From contig NZ_VDCH01000001.1 in NCBI RefSeq assembly GCF_006265165.1, positions 1-64,000 on the forward strand: a stretch of 64,000 bases of DNA. Reading direction: 5' to 3'. Below the pieces are notes generated by a model. It was given only the letters and a program-made list of their open reading frames with translations. It made no database searches and was not told the origin of the DNA. This DNA is from Chlorobaculum thiosulfatiphilum. GTDB lineage: Bacteria > Bacteroidota > Chlorobiia > Chlorobiales > Chlorobiaceae. Of this stretch, positions 1 through 9,178 are shown one piece after another (the stretch's first letter is position 1; each line of letters starts with the position of its first letter). Position numbers and translations under genes: made by a program.

Positions 1-1208
1 CAACCAGTTTTCCATTAAATTCGAAGGACGGCTTCCCGTTTGATTACGACCGTTTACACACTTAGTTGAACAGACCCTGTCTTGAATTCAAAAGGGCATA
101 TACTTCATCACAAAAAAATTAAATCCAGCGACACAAGAAAACATATACGACATATAAAAAAGCCAAAAAATATACACAAAAAAATATACTGCAACCATCA
201 CAAATACAAGATAATTGTGCTATCATCTCCGCATTGTCAGATATTCCATGGATCAATTATGCTCTTCACACTGAACCACTTTATATGCCACAGAACAATT
301 CACTCAAACCCGACAATGCGAGCCGATTTCATCTACCAAATCAGCTTCAGAATAGACTGTAACGACAACATTCAGGAATGTAATCCCTATCCAGTAACTT
401 TACAATACTTTACAAAAAAATAAGACAGCAGAAATATTGATTGATTTTACAAATAATTTTTTTATATGATAATCTCAATTTCCAGATTATATCACACATA
501 AGCCAAGACAAGATTGCCAAGTTGCATACCGTAATACATATATCAAATCCTCACAAGATCAACAAATTAACTTTAACTACAGCTAAATACGCTTCAAAAA
601 CAGGTTATAAGTCATTTTCAACTTGAATATCTTGCTTCTCATCCGCGTGAACCCTATACTCCCAAGAAACAGAACACAAGATACTCTTTAAAAAGTGATC
701 AACAGAGCTGACAAGAGATCGAAGACATACTTTTTTTATTCTCGCAAGCACAACACATTATACCAAAAACATATAACAGAAGACGACCTCACTCTTTTCT
801 TTAAGAATTTCATCGAAAAACATCGCTGACATATTATATATTCAGTTTTTAAATAATCTGATGCAATTATGAGCAGGTTACATTCTGATCAAATAACCTC
901 TCTCTTCTGGTGGTGCAATACAGAAAAACATTCTAACAATGCGACAAAGAAGTTGACAGTACTGGCTTCTGATAAGATATTTTTCACGGTACAGAATGGC
1001 CAGTCATTGCGATGAAGGGATTAACACTTTTGAAGTCCATTGTTTTTCTCTAAATTTCACAAGCACACTACGTCAAAAACGTACAAGCAAGCACACCGCA
1101 CAAAAAAAATCAAAACACCAACGATCAACCTCATGCAATAGCAGCTTCACTTTCCGCTTCCCGCTCTTTGTCCACTCGAACAATCAGTAATTCAAAAATG
1201 GAGGGTTT
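1..1208. other. AT-rich stretch without a convincing gene
   Basis: This stretch is visibly AT-rich and rich in A-tracts. The two short open frames in it (82-423 and 441-626) give low-complexity His/Lys/Ile-rich translations without a family motif or a Shine-Dalgarno site, so I do not call them. One frame open from the left edge ends at a TAG at 58-60 and could be the tail of an upstream gene, but about 20 codons are too few to judge. The right end carries the GGAGGG ribosome binding site of the next gene. Confidence 0.6.
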
Positions 1209-2252
1209 ATGACAAAAATATCGTTCGTTGCAGCACTCGCTATCATGGCCACGGCAACGGCTTGCTCTTCGAAAACTCCGCCGAAAACGCCAGAAAAGAT
1301 TCAACAGGCCATCACCCAGAAAAGAGGCGATGAACCTGTAAAAATCATTAAACCGGCAAAAGTCGCCGATCCGGCGATGGTCGAACTCGGCAAGAAGCTC
1401 TATTTCGATCCGAGACTCTCCAAATCGGGATTTATTTCGTGCAACTCGTGCCACAATCTGAGCATGGGTGGAAGCGACAATCTCAAGACCTCGATCGGCC
1501 ACAAATGGAGCCAAGGTCCTATCAACGCGCCGACCGTGCTGAATTCAGGCATGAATATCGCCCAGTTCTGGGACGGGCGGGCCAAGGATCTCAAGGAACA
1601 GGCTGGCGGCCCGATCGCCAATCCCGGTGAAATGGGCTATACTCATGAGCTTGCGGTTGCTGAATTGCAGTCGATCCCCGGCTATGTGGACGAGTTCAAA
1701 GCGGTATTCGGAACGGACAAGATCGACATCGACAAGGTTACCAAAGCGATCGCCGCTTTCGAACAGACGCTCGTAACGCAGAACGCTCCCTTTGATGATT
1801 GGCTGGCGGGCGATGACAACGCCATCACCAAAGAGGAGCTTGAAGGATACGAGCTGTTCAAATCGAGCGGCTGCACCGCCTGCCACAACGGAGAGGCTCT
1901 CGGCGGAAACTCGTTCCAGAAAATGGGAGTCGTCGAGCCATACAAGACGACCAATCCCGCCGAGGGACGGGAAGCCGTCACCGGCAAGGATGCTGACCGC
2001 TTCAATTTCAAGGTGCCAACATTGAGAAACGTCGAGCTGACCTATCCGTACTTCCATGATGGAGCGGCACAGACGCTGGGTCAGGCGGTTGACGTCATGG
2101 GAAAAATCCAGCTTGGAAAGGCATTTTCACCGGAAGAGAACGCAAAAATCGTCGCCTTCCTGAAGACCCTGACCGGCGAACAACCAGCATTCATGCTGCC
2201 CATTTTGCCTCCGTCGTCCGACAAGTCACCCCGGCACAATCCGTTCAACTGA
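1209..2252 (+). CDS. di-heme cytochrome c peroxidase, lipoprotein
   Basis: Predicted periplasmic di-heme peroxidase of the CcpA/MauG family that reduces hydrogen peroxide with electrons from cytochrome c. The 347-residue protein begins with a lipoprotein signal ending in a lipobox-like ATAC at about residues 16-19, so it is probably membrane-anchored. Two CxxCH heme sites are visible: CNSCH in the N-terminal third and CTACH in the second half. The later Met/His-rich stretch is typical of the family. Length fits the usual 320-350 residues. The start is supported by GGAGGG a few bases upstream. It is monocistronic and followed at once by a strong terminator. Family assignment is firm; the exact electron donor is unknown. 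Confidence 0.93.
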   Translation: MTKISFVAALAIMATATACSSKTPPKTPEKIQQAITQKRGDEPVKIIKPAKVADPAMVELGKKLYFDPRLSKSGFISCNSCHNLSMGGSDNLKTSIGHKWSQGPINAPTVLNSGMNIAQFWDGRAKDLKEQAGGPIANPGEMGYTHELAVAELQSIPGYVDEFKAVFGTDKIDIDKVTKAIAAFEQTLVTQNAPFDDWLAGDDNAITKEELEGYELFKSSGCTACHNGEALGGNSFQKMGVVEPYKTTNPAEGREAVTGKDADRFNFKVPTLRNVELTYPYFHDGAAQTLGQAVDVMGKIQLGKAFSPEENAKIVAFLKTLTGEQPAFMLPILPPSSDKSPRHNPFN

Positions 2253-2290
2253 TAAAAACGGCGAGCGCCGGTTGTCATTTCACTACAAAA

Positions 2291-2321
2291 AACAGCCTCC
2301 TGAACGAGGCTGTTTTTTTTT
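2291..2321 (+). terminator. Rho-independent terminator of the peroxidase gene
   Basis: A perfect 9-bp stem (AACAGCCTC / GAGGCTGTT) with a 6-base loop is followed by a run of T, about 40 bases after the peroxidase stop codon. Confidence 0.9.
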
Positions 2322-2610
2322 GTTTATGGACACGCATTTGTCGCGCTTATCTGCTGCCAATGGCCAAGAAACGCCAGACGAAATCGGCATTGAATGGACA
2401 GTTCAAGACATCGAGCCGTCCAACGGTCACCGTCAACACCACCATTTTGAGCAGCCACGGCAGAGCTGAATCCTTCGCCAGCCACGCGCAAGTCATTTCG
2501 AGAGATGTTGGGGCGCCAAATGCTGGTTGACGAGCGACACAAACACGCCAGACACTATCGCGCAGAGCGGCCCGGAGCCGATCGACGGCGAACTGGCAAT
2601 AGAGCGATGT
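2322..2610. other. spacer, no supported gene
   Basis: Between the terminator and the leftward small membrane protein I see no motif-bearing frame. A 56-codon frame at 2360-2530 (starts MAKKRQTKSA) is open on the plus strand but has no ribosome binding site and no recognisable family. It is recorded only as a possibility. Confidence 0.5.
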
Positions 2611-2844
2611 TTACCTGAGAGTGTCCGGATCAGATGGCGGAAGGGTCTCCCAGTCCTCCTCTCTCTCGTTTGCGGGATCGCTGACGGGGGCTGCCGAAGT
2701 GCGATTTTCCTTCATCATGGCGTCAGCGAAAAACAAACCAGCTCCTGCGATAAGAAGACCCGGCAAGCCGCAGGCAACGATCGACACTCCGATTGGAGGC
2801 AGAAGTAACGCGCCTCCCGTAACAGCAGCAGCTTCTTTCAACAT
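2611..2844 (-). CDS. small membrane protein, hypothetical
   Basis: A 77-residue protein of unknown function. The N-terminal half (about residues 5-45) is strongly hydrophobic and Gly/Ala/Leu-rich, enough for one or two membrane segments. The C-terminal half is polar and acidic and probably faces the cytoplasm. The ATG at 2844 is preceded on the minus strand by GGAG at a spacing of five bases, the main reason for calling it real. It diverges from the decayed sirtuin gene that follows. I do not recognise a family. Confidence 0.6.
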   Translation of the reverse strand: MLKEAAAVTGGALLLPPIGVSIVACGLPGLLIAGAGLFFADAMMKENRTSAAPVSDPANEREEDWETLPPSDPDTLR

Positions 2845-2979
2845 AGCAACTCCGTTGATTCGGTAAGAGAATCTTCTCTATGAATATTTTCTTCAATATA
2901 ATTACCTATACACTTCTTTGCAGCATTCCCGATAACAAATGTCTGCCTGCCAGCCGACTCATACAATCCGTGAAACCTC

Positions 2980-3551
2980 ATGACAATGATCGACCTCGAA
3001 TCATACCGCAGCATCGTCTTCTTCACCGGAGCCGGTACGATTACGAGGAGTACGCCTGCCAAGAGGCGTTCGGGCGCGATCCCGAAAAGGTGCTGTGCTT
3101 TCATGAACTCCGGCGCAGAGCGGTGCTCGACTGCCATCCGCACGACGGACACCGCCTCATCGCCGCCATGCCGGAGGCCCGCGTGATCACGCAGAACATC
3201 GACGGTATGCAACAGCGAGCCGGGTCGCGCAAGGAGGATTTCGGGCGCAGCTACGAAACCTTGCGGTGCGATTGCGGCGAGTGGCTCCGGCCCGCCATCG
3301 TCTGGTTCGGCGACCTGCTCGACGAGGCGGTCATGCGAGAAGCTTCGGCGACGGTCGGCGACTGTGACCTCTTCGTCAGCATCGGCACCTCCGGCACCGT
3401 CTGGCTAGTTGCGAGCTACCCCGCCCTGGCCCGGAAAACCGGTGCCTGCTGCATCGAAATCAATCCCGAGCCATCGGGCGCGATCGGCTACGACCTGGTC
3501 ATCCGCGAACCGGCAAGCAAGGCGCTGCCAGAGCTGTTCGCCACGAAATGA
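2980..3551 (+). pseudogene. decayed Sir2-family NAD-dependent deacylase (sirtuin)
   Basis: The frame starting at 2980 reads MTMIDLESYRSIVFFTGAG, the sirtuin NAD-binding start. The homology then jumps to another frame (YDYEEYACQEAF, from about 3034), so a deletion removed the usual SAESGVPTFRG segment and changed frame. VITQNIDGMQQRAGS follows, but the catalytic-His segment (ELHGS in relatives) and most of the zinc ribbon are gone: RCDCGEWLRP joins what should be two separate Cys pairs. The tail (VWFGDLL, SIGTSGTVW, EINPEPSG) is well preserved. Loss of the NAD-pocket loop, the active-site histidine and zinc ligands makes an active enzyme very unlikely. Coding-like composition suggests recent decay. 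Confidence 0.85.
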
Positions 3552-3552
3552 G

Positions 3553-3599
3553 AGAGCGCTGCCGCCAATTACCGGAAACCGGATCGGCGGCAGCGCTCT
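3553..3599. terminator. long hairpin between convergent genes
   Basis: A 14-bp perfect inverted repeat (AGAGCGCTGCCGCC / GGCGGCAGCGCTCT) with a 19-base loop lies between the sirtuin remnant and the convergent DsrE-like gene. There is no clear T-run on either side, so it is terminator-like rather than a textbook terminator. Confidence 0.6.
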
Positions 3600-3619
3600 G
3601 AAAAACAGATCCGGACGGA

Positions 3620-4096
3620 TCAGAACGTCAGCAGCTTGATGCCATCCTCAGCCATGGCGGCGGCGACGGCTGGCGGCTGGGCAACCGTGACTCCGTCAAT
3701 GAGAGCGGAGGGCTGCTTGCCGGTGTTCGGCAGGTAAAGCGGGCAAACCTCGACCGTGACGCCCTTGGCGATCAGCCCTTTGAGCAGCATCTGGGGTGAC
3801 TTGTCGAGCGGCTTGAAAAGCTTCTCCTTGCTGCCTTTCAGCACAAGCTCGCCAGCCTTGCCGCAAACCAGTACGCGGACGGAACGGCCCTGGGTGAGCG
3901 TCTGGGTCGAAAGCACCATCGCCATCATCTGCGTCATGGAGTCATCGGAGGTGACCACCACGAACAAGCCTTTGGTGGCTGGCTGAACGGCTGCGGCCTG
4001 AGGTTCCGGGGAAGCGGCATTGAGCGTCGCGCCAAACGAAAAGATGGCGGTCAGCGCAAATGCAAGAATGGTGAACGATTTTCTGAACAGTGACAT
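3620..4096 (-). CDS. exported DsrE-family-like protein
   Basis: The 158-residue product begins with a signal peptide (hydrophobic LAFALTAIFSFGA, cleavage near residues 27-29), so it should act in the periplasm. The mature part resembles the DsrE/DsrF fold: a first strand FVVVTSDD, a conserved helix, SVRVLVCGKAG, then MLLKGLIAKGVTVEVCPLYLP and a C-terminal VAAAMAEDGIKLLTF. Two cysteines (VCGK, VCPL) are candidates for sulfur binding, as in sulfur-carrier relatives. A role in sulfur trafficking fits a sulfur oxidiser but is inference. The upstream AGGAGAGC supports the start. Confidence 0.75.
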   Translation of the reverse strand: MSLFRKSFTILAFALTAIFSFGATLNAASPEPQAAAVQPATKGLFVVVTSDDSMTQMMAMVLSTQTLTQGRSVRVLVCGKAGELVLKGSKEKLFKPLDKSPQMLLKGLIAKGVTVEVCPLYLPNTGKQPSALIDGVTVAQPPAVAAAMAEDGIKLLTF

Positions 4097-4395
4097 AATT
4101 TGCTCTCCTTTTCATGTTTAAGTGAATTAACGGTCTTAATATACAACAAAAACATCAGCTCCCGCGCAAGCTCGTCATGACGAGGCCATTGTTTCAATAA
4201 CGTGACGCCCCGGCAAAACGCTGGGCCGACAGATGCGCCCCCTCTTTCAAACACCGCTCCCGGCCTCAAACATCCCGTTTCATAACCGGAAAAGGCCATT
4301 GTATATTTTTCACTGACGCTCACGCCCGCCATCCGGCGACAACCCTTTTTACCGAAACAAGAAACCCTGGCCCGAACATAACCCCGAAAAAGAGC
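4097..4395. other. divergent intergenic region
   Basis: About 300 bases between the leftward DsrE-like gene and the rightward K+ channel remnant. Promoters for both should lie here, but I cannot point to convincing -35/-10 pairs. The channel reading frame stays open back to a TAA at 4198-4200 without an ATG, GTG or TTG in a plausible place. Confidence 0.5.
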
Positions 4396-5197
4396 ATACG
4401 GCAGCAACTGCGCCATATCATCTTCGATTACGACACGATCCCGGCCAAAGCCTTCGATCTCGTGCTGATCGCGGCGATCATCCTGAGCGTCACCGTGGTG
4501 ATGCTCGACAGCGTCGCGACGATTCATCAGGCATACGAACAGGCGCTCTATGGCGTGGAATGGTTTTTCACCATGCTGTTCACCATCGAATATCTCGTCA
4601 GACTGTATGCATCAAAATCGAGAGTGCGTTATATTTTCAGCTTTTACGGCATCATCGACCTGCTTGCCATCATGCCGACCTGGTTCAGCATCTTTGTTCC
4701 CGGAACCCAGTATTTGCTCGTCATCCGCTTTTTCCGGGTGCTGCGGATTTTCCGGCTGTTCAAGCCGGTCAAGTTCGTCAAGGAGGCCGAATTCGTCAAG
4801 GCGTCGATCATCGCTTCGGGTCGCAAGATCGTCTTTTTCCTCTTCTTCGTGCTCGTCACGGTGAGCATCATCGGCTCGCTCATGTACCTCATCGAGGGCG
4901 AGGAGAACGGATTCACCAGCATTCCGAAAGGGGGCTATTGGGCGATCGTCACCATCACCACGGTCGGCTACGGCGACATCTCTACCCGCAGACCGTCCTT
5001 GGCCGCACCCTTGCCGCCCTGCTGATGATCACCGGTACAGCGTCATCGCCGTGCCGACGGGCATCGTCAGCGCCGAAATGGCCGCCATGCACGAAAAGCT
5101 TGAGTCCGGACGCAACCACGGCGAATCGTGCTGCCAGCGCAACGCCCGCGACTCCGAAGCCCGCTTCTGCAAAGTCTGCGGACGGGCGCTGGAGTGA
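4396..5197 (+). pseudogene. voltage-gated potassium channel with two frameshifts
   Basis: A six-TM ion channel: S1-S4 with Arg-rich VIRFFRVLRIFRLFK near 4720-4770, then the pore helix and selectivity filter TTVGYGD near 4960-4976. Just after the filter the frame breaks twice. At about 4984 one C appears lost (restoring it gives PQTVLGRTLAALLMITG), and at about 5035 one T appears lost (restoring it gives YSVIAVPTGIVSAEMAAMHEKL and a tail with CC...CKVCG, a zinc-ribbon-like end). The first stop truncates the protein at 5025, before the last TM helix. The natural start also looks missing: alignment suggests it at 4396, now ATA; the next possible start is GTG 4462. Decay or uncorrected sequence errors are both possible. 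Confidence 0.8.
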
Positions 5198-5234
5198 GGC
5201 AAACGCCCGTCCGGTCAGAAGCGCGTAACGTTCT

Positions 5235-5768
5235 TTATTCCCGAGAGTTCCGGTCGCTGAACATCACACCCGCCTTCGCCTCTTTCCAAAGGTCGCCGTA
5301 TTTGAGCTTTTCGGCGTCGGAGAAGCGGATGGCTCCGGCAAGATACCACGACGCCGGGTGCTTCTCCGGGTCGTCGCCTTCGCTCTGGCCCATCGGCTTG
5401 AGCGCGGCGACCTTGCCGTCCTCGCCGCGAATCACCCTCCAGTGACCCATGATGTAGTGCGCCGCGCTGGCGGCCACCACGTCGAGCACCTCCTCGATCT
5501 CGCCAAGATCGCTGTCGCCCCGCAGCGCCAGACCGCCATAGGCGTAGGCTACCGCGCGGTGCTCATCGAGCACGAAGCGCAGAAATTTGTTCCGCGCCAT
5601 CGGTTGCAAGGTCAGTCCGTCAGTCAGGTAGATGAACTGGCAGCCATCGGCGGCGACGCCGGAAATCGAGCGCGGCAGCACCCCATCCTCCTCGGCGAGG
5701 CTGAAGTACCACTCCGAATACTCCTCGTACAGCTCGCGGAGCAGCGCCATTGAATCGGCAGTTTGCAT
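5235..5768 (-). CDS. conserved hypothetical protein
   Basis: A 177-residue soluble protein without a motif I recognise. It is acidic, has no signal peptide or membrane segment, and has a mixed alpha/beta look (QFIYLTDGLTL, MARNKFLRFVLDEH, AAHYIMGHWRVI). It starts three bases after the stop of the PhnA-like gene on the same strand, so the two are almost certainly co-transcribed and translationally coupled. No function is proposed. Confidence 0.7.
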   Translation of the reverse strand: MQTADSMALLRELYEEYSEWYFSLAEEDGVLPRSISGVAADGCQFIYLTDGLTLQPMARNKFLRFVLDEHRAVAYAYGGLALRGDSDLGEIEEVLDVVAASAAHYIMGHWRVIRGEDGKVAALKPMGQSEGDDPEKHPASWYLAGAIRFSDAEKLKYGDLWKEAKAGVMFSDRNSRE

Positions 5769-5771
5769 GAC

Positions 5772-6110
5772 TCACCCCTTTTTGACGAATTCCGATTTCA
5801 GTTGCATCGCGCCGAAGCCATCGATCTTGCAATCGATGTCGTGATCGCCCTCGACGAGACGGATATTCTTCACCTTCGTGCCCCCCTTGAGCACCGACGA
5901 CGCGCCGCGAACCTTGAGATCCTTGATGACCGTCACCGTGTCGCCATCCTGGAGAACGTTACCGTTCGCGTCGCGCCAGACGCGCTCCGCCTCGGCCTCG
6001 CCCGACCCGGCGCGGCTCCACTCGTGGGCGCACTCCGGGCAAACGAAGAGCGTCCCGTTTTCATAGGTGTATTCTGAATTGCATTCCGGACAGTTCGGCA
6101 GATCGCTCAT
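5772..6110 (-). CDS. PhnA/YjdM-like zinc ribbon protein
   Basis: A 112-residue protein of the PhnA (YjdM) family. The N-terminus holds a zinc ribbon, [10 protein letters not shown] then CPECAHEW; the C-terminal domain carries the family signature [23 protein letters not shown] and ends LKSEFVKKG. The family name derives from a phosphonate operon, but the protein does not cleave phosphonoacetate and its role is poorly defined. The start at 6110 is chosen because the family motif begins directly after [10 protein letters not shown]; the in-frame extension upstream is not conserved-looking. It forms an operon with the following hypothetical gene. Confidence 0.88.
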   Translation of the reverse strand: MSDLPNCPECNSEYTYENGTLFVCPECAHEWSRAGSGEAEAERVWRDANGNVLQDGDTVTVIKDLKVRGASSVLKGGTKVKNIRLVEGDHDIDCKIDGFGAMQLKSEFVKKG

Positions 6111-6214
6111 GAGAGTACTTTTTTTGAAAATTAAGGCAAGGCGAAAATTGTGGCGACAGTATAACGATTTCCCGACAGCATCCATGACGCTGAGCGAGGC
6201 AAAGACGGTACTCT

Positions 6215-7918
6215 TCAGACGCGCGCCAGCTCCTCCATCAACGCCCTTCGCTGCGGGTAGAGCCTCCTCAAATCGGCGATAACCCCGTTCGCCTTTTCGC
6301 GCCCGCCGAGTTTTATCATTCTCCGCAAATACCGGCACGCTTCCTGATAGTGATTTCGCCCGACATTCTCTTTCAGATAATCGGCAATCGTCTGGGCGTA
6401 CAATTCAACCAGCTCGGCAGGATACTGCCCGGCGAGCCTCGATTCGTACTCTTCTATGGTATGAAGCGTCGGCAACTGGCGAAGGAGATTCAACAACCGC
6501 TCCATCCACCCTTCGCTGATGAAAATTCCGGCGAGCAACTCCTGGGGAATGTATGGTTTTCTACTGCTCTCAATCTCGCCGAGAAGCTCCTCGACAAACG
6601 GAACCCACCGCTCCGGCTCGATCTGCTGCTTCAGGATGGCGTAATAGTTCTCCTGAAACCGGTTGCTCTGAAAAAACAGAAGGCGGGCGTATTGAATGAC
6701 AAGCTCGCGCTCGCCCTGCGCCTCGGCGATTTTGAGCAGCCAGTCATGCCACTCGGCCACCAGCCTCGGATATTTCGGTTTGTCGTGCGCGATTCCATCC
6801 TCCGCGAGGCCGCGCACCTTGTCGAAATCGCGGCTCTCCATCGCCTTGCGGAGCGCGATCCGGCGCAGCTCCGGATTGCCGAGGTTCGCTTCGAGCCAGG
6901 CGTCAGCCGCCGCCTCGCCGCCGGTTTTCGCCATGAGTCCGTACTTGAGGCCCTGCGCGGCTTTTCCGTCGTAACCGGAACCGCCTTCACGCTCCAGCGC
7001 GGCGAGCAACGCGCGACGCTCTTCGTCGCTCTCGACCAGCTCCGCGGCCATCTCCAACATGCCAAGATGCCAGTTCCAGCCATAGTAGAGTCGCTTCTCT
7101 ACTGCCTTCATGCAGTAGTCGAGCAACTGTTTTCTGATGCTCGCGTCGGGCTTCGATTGTGCGACGGCGAGCATCATAGCGCAGGCGTCGCTGATGCAGC
7201 CGGCGATCGAGCCGTCGCTGTCGTCGGCATGGTCCAGCGCACCAAGCAGCTTCTCCATAACGGCAATGCACACCAAAACTCCTTCGCGGTAGTTCCGGGC
7301 CTCGAAATGCTTGTGAGCCATTTCCAGAATATTCGCGACCCCCTTGGCGACCCGGTTCGACTCCGACCAGCCGATAAAGCCCGACCGGTCTTTGGCGCTG
7401 CGCACAATCGCCGTCAACTGCTGCGTGTAAAAGCTTTTCGAATCGCCGGAGTCGGGAGTGGCGAAGGTGGCGAGCACGAGGTTCCGGAACTGGACGCTCT
7501 GGCTCGCCTGCTCCCTGACGAACTGTTTGAGATCGCCCGGATCGACGGCTTCGAGCAAGGCATCGACCCGCTCCGCCACGGTTTTGCGCTTCGAGGTTTT
7601 TTTGGCTCCGGCGCTGTTGGTCGAGGCCTTTTTCACCTTCAGGCCAAGCTCGTCCTTGCGCAGGGAAAACAGCACCGCCGCCACGTGCTTGCAGACCGGC
7701 CCCATGTCGTACGGACAACTGCACACATGCTCGACCACCTCGCCGCGCTCGATGACGAGCTGCACGGTGTACAGCTCCGCGCCCGCCACGACAGCCTCGA
7801 ACTCTCCCGGTGCGCCCTCGACAGGCTCGCTTACCTGGCCGTTCCGGAAATAGGTCAGGCCGCGTTTCAGAATTGGTTGATCGATACACTCGTCGAACCG
7901 GTTCAGAGGAATTCGCAT
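6215..7918 (-). CDS. SWIM zinc finger protein
   Basis: A 567-residue protein with a SWIM-type zinc finger near residues 65-80: [13 protein letters not shown], matching CxCx(n)CxH. A Lys/Ser/Thr-rich linker (about residues 95-115) follows, then roughly 440 residues of alpha-helical, repeat-like sequence that resembles TPR/HEAT-type scaffolds. SWIM proteins bind DNA or protein partners; in bacteria they often accompany SNF2 helicases, but none is next to this one. I place the start at the ATG at 7918 (MRIPLNRF), since the in-frame extension to 8014 looks non-coding. The PhnA-like gene lies about 100 bases downstream on the same strand. Confidence 0.82.
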   Translation of the reverse strand: MRIPLNRFDECIDQPILKRGLTYFRNGQVSEPVEGAPGEFEAVVAGAELYTVQLVIERGEVVEHVCSCPYDMGPVCKHVAAVLFSLRKDELGLKVKKASTNSAGAKKTSKRKTVAERVDALLEAVDPGDLKQFVREQASQSVQFRNLVLATFATPDSGDSKSFYTQQLTAIVRSAKDRSGFIGWSESNRVAKGVANILEMAHKHFEARNYREGVLVCIAVMEKLLGALDHADDSDGSIAGCISDACAMMLAVAQSKPDASIRKQLLDYCMKAVEKRLYYGWNWHLGMLEMAAELVESDEERRALLAALEREGGSGYDGKAAQGLKYGLMAKTGGEAAADAWLEANLGNPELRRIALRKAMESRDFDKVRGLAEDGIAHDKPKYPRLVAEWHDWLLKIAEAQGERELVIQYARLLFFQSNRFQENYYAILKQQIEPERWVPFVEELLGEIESSRKPYIPQELLAGIFISEGWMERLLNLLRQLPTLHTIEEYESRLAGQYPAELVELYAQTIADYLKENVGRNHYQEACRYLRRMIKLGGREKANGVIADLRRLYPQRRALMEELARV

Positions 7919-8221
7919 GGCATTTTCAATGGATTGATAGTGTTCTGTTCTGCATGACCGGCGATCAACGCTGAATTTCCGGCCGATCCATCGCAACGGA
8001 TGCGCGACAAACAAATCACCTTATTATAAATGCGCCATCGCCAAACGACAAGAGCCATCGCAGAAAAGAGCGCTCCGCCACGGCGCTCGAACCGGACAGT
8101 CCTGTTTTTGCTGTCGCCTTGTCGGGCAAATTTCCATCGCTCCCTGAACTTCTGGCGAGCATCGTCTGTTTTGGCGTAAAACCACAAATTCAAACACGAA
8201 CCTCAAACAGGAGATGAAACG
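7919..8221. other. divergent promoter region
   Basis: A 303-base spacer between the leftward SWIM gene and the rightward gene at 8222. It must carry two divergent promoters; an AT-rich TTATTATAAA lies near 8020-8032, but I cannot pair it with a -35 box. AGGAG at about 8208-8212 is the ribosome binding site of the rightward gene. Confidence 0.45.
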
Positions 8222-8707
8222 ATGCAAAACGCAAAGACGGAACTGATCGAATCGGCGAGAAAAAAGTTCTCGCGATACAAAGCGCTGAGCCAGCAGCTCG
8301 GCGAGGCTGCTGCGTGGGAAGCGATGCTCGAAGGGTTCCCGGAAATCCAGAGACAGCGCATGGGGCCGTTGCTTGCCCGGCCCACGCTCGCCGAAGCTTT
8401 CCGCGAGGCTATCCCGCAGTTCAAAACCATCGGCATGGAGATGGAGGTGGTCGATATTTCCAACCGGGGCATCGATGCCGTGCTGGAAATCCAGCGAATC
8501 TGCCCGTGGCTGGAGGTGTGCAAGGAGTTCGGATTCGAGACGCCCTGCCATGTCATTTGCGAACTGGACACGGCCGCCACCCGCCGGGCATTTCCGGAGA
8601 TGAACGGCGAAATCCTCTGCCGCCAGGCGCTCGGCGCGCCGGTCTGTATTTTCGAGTATGATCGCCCGGCGAAAGCCTCTTCCGGCCACGGCGCAGCATC
8701 CACCTGA
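8222..8707 (+). CDS. L-2-amino-thiazoline-4-carboxylate hydrolase-like protein
   Basis: A 161-residue soluble protein. The C-terminal half (CPWLEVCKEFG, CHVICELD, EILCRQALGAPVCIFEY) has the spaced cysteines and terminal Cys-x-Phe pattern that I associate with the L-2-amino-thiazoline-4-carboxylic acid hydrolase-like family. The N-terminal 80 residues are helical. No substrate can be deduced from sequence, and family membership does not prove hydrolase activity. AGGAG eight bases before the ATG supports the start. It stands alone, divergent from the SWIM gene. Confidence 0.6.
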   Translation: MQNAKTELIESARKKFSRYKALSQQLGEAAAWEAMLEGFPEIQRQRMGPLLARPTLAEAFREAIPQFKTIGMEMEVVDISNRGIDAVLEIQRICPWLEVCKEFGFETPCHVICELDTAATRRAFPEMNGEILCRQALGAPVCIFEYDRPAKASSGHGAAST

Positions 8708-9178
8708 AACCCGGCCCAAAAAGGATTACGCTGTTATTGCCTTACCTATCTCGACAACCCCGGATCATCGAATCTTGCGGGGAAAGATAGCTATTTTATA
8801 TATACTTCACTATTTAAAGTTCTTTGCATACACAAAAAACATAAAATATTCATGACCAGAACAAACTGGATATAAGTTACATAAACTATTATTACATTTA
8901 AACATGAATACCGTATATTTATTGAAAACATCAAAGAACAGGATCCGGAACATTAACACATCTTTTATACGTTACTCCAAAGAATTGGTTGAACCTTGGC
9001 GCCTGCGGGCGCTGATTTTGTGCTGCGTAAAGGTGTCGATACAGAATGAATGAACGCGCTGAAGCCTGCTGACGGATAGTTCATTGAACTTCGATTTTTA
9101 AAGCTCTTCGCGCATACATCACAAATACATTTTGTCATGACCAGCACAGCTTATTTATGAATGTCCTAACCTCTTGTA
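8708..9178. other. AT-rich spacer before the IS remnant
   Basis: Very AT-rich from about 8800 to 8960, then a GC-richer patch (8980-9100) that includes a short GCGCC/GGCGC hairpin near 9001-9014. A 60-codon minus frame (8965-9147) has no ribosome binding site and is not called. The patch may be an older repeat or part of the element to the right, but I could not identify terminal inverted repeats. Confidence 0.45.

Noticed and set aside
82-626. Two AT-rich frames at the left end
   Set aside because: Low-complexity translations without motifs, ribosome binding sites or coding-type composition.
6350-7957. A 535-codon frame on the plus strand
   Set aside because: It lies opposite the SWIM-protein gene, whose zinc motif and composition are convincing; the frame itself has no family motif or ribosome binding site.
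8965-9147. A 60-codon minus frame before the IS remnant
   Set aside because: No ribosome binding site and no domain; its end looks like repeat-derived sequence that I could not confirm.
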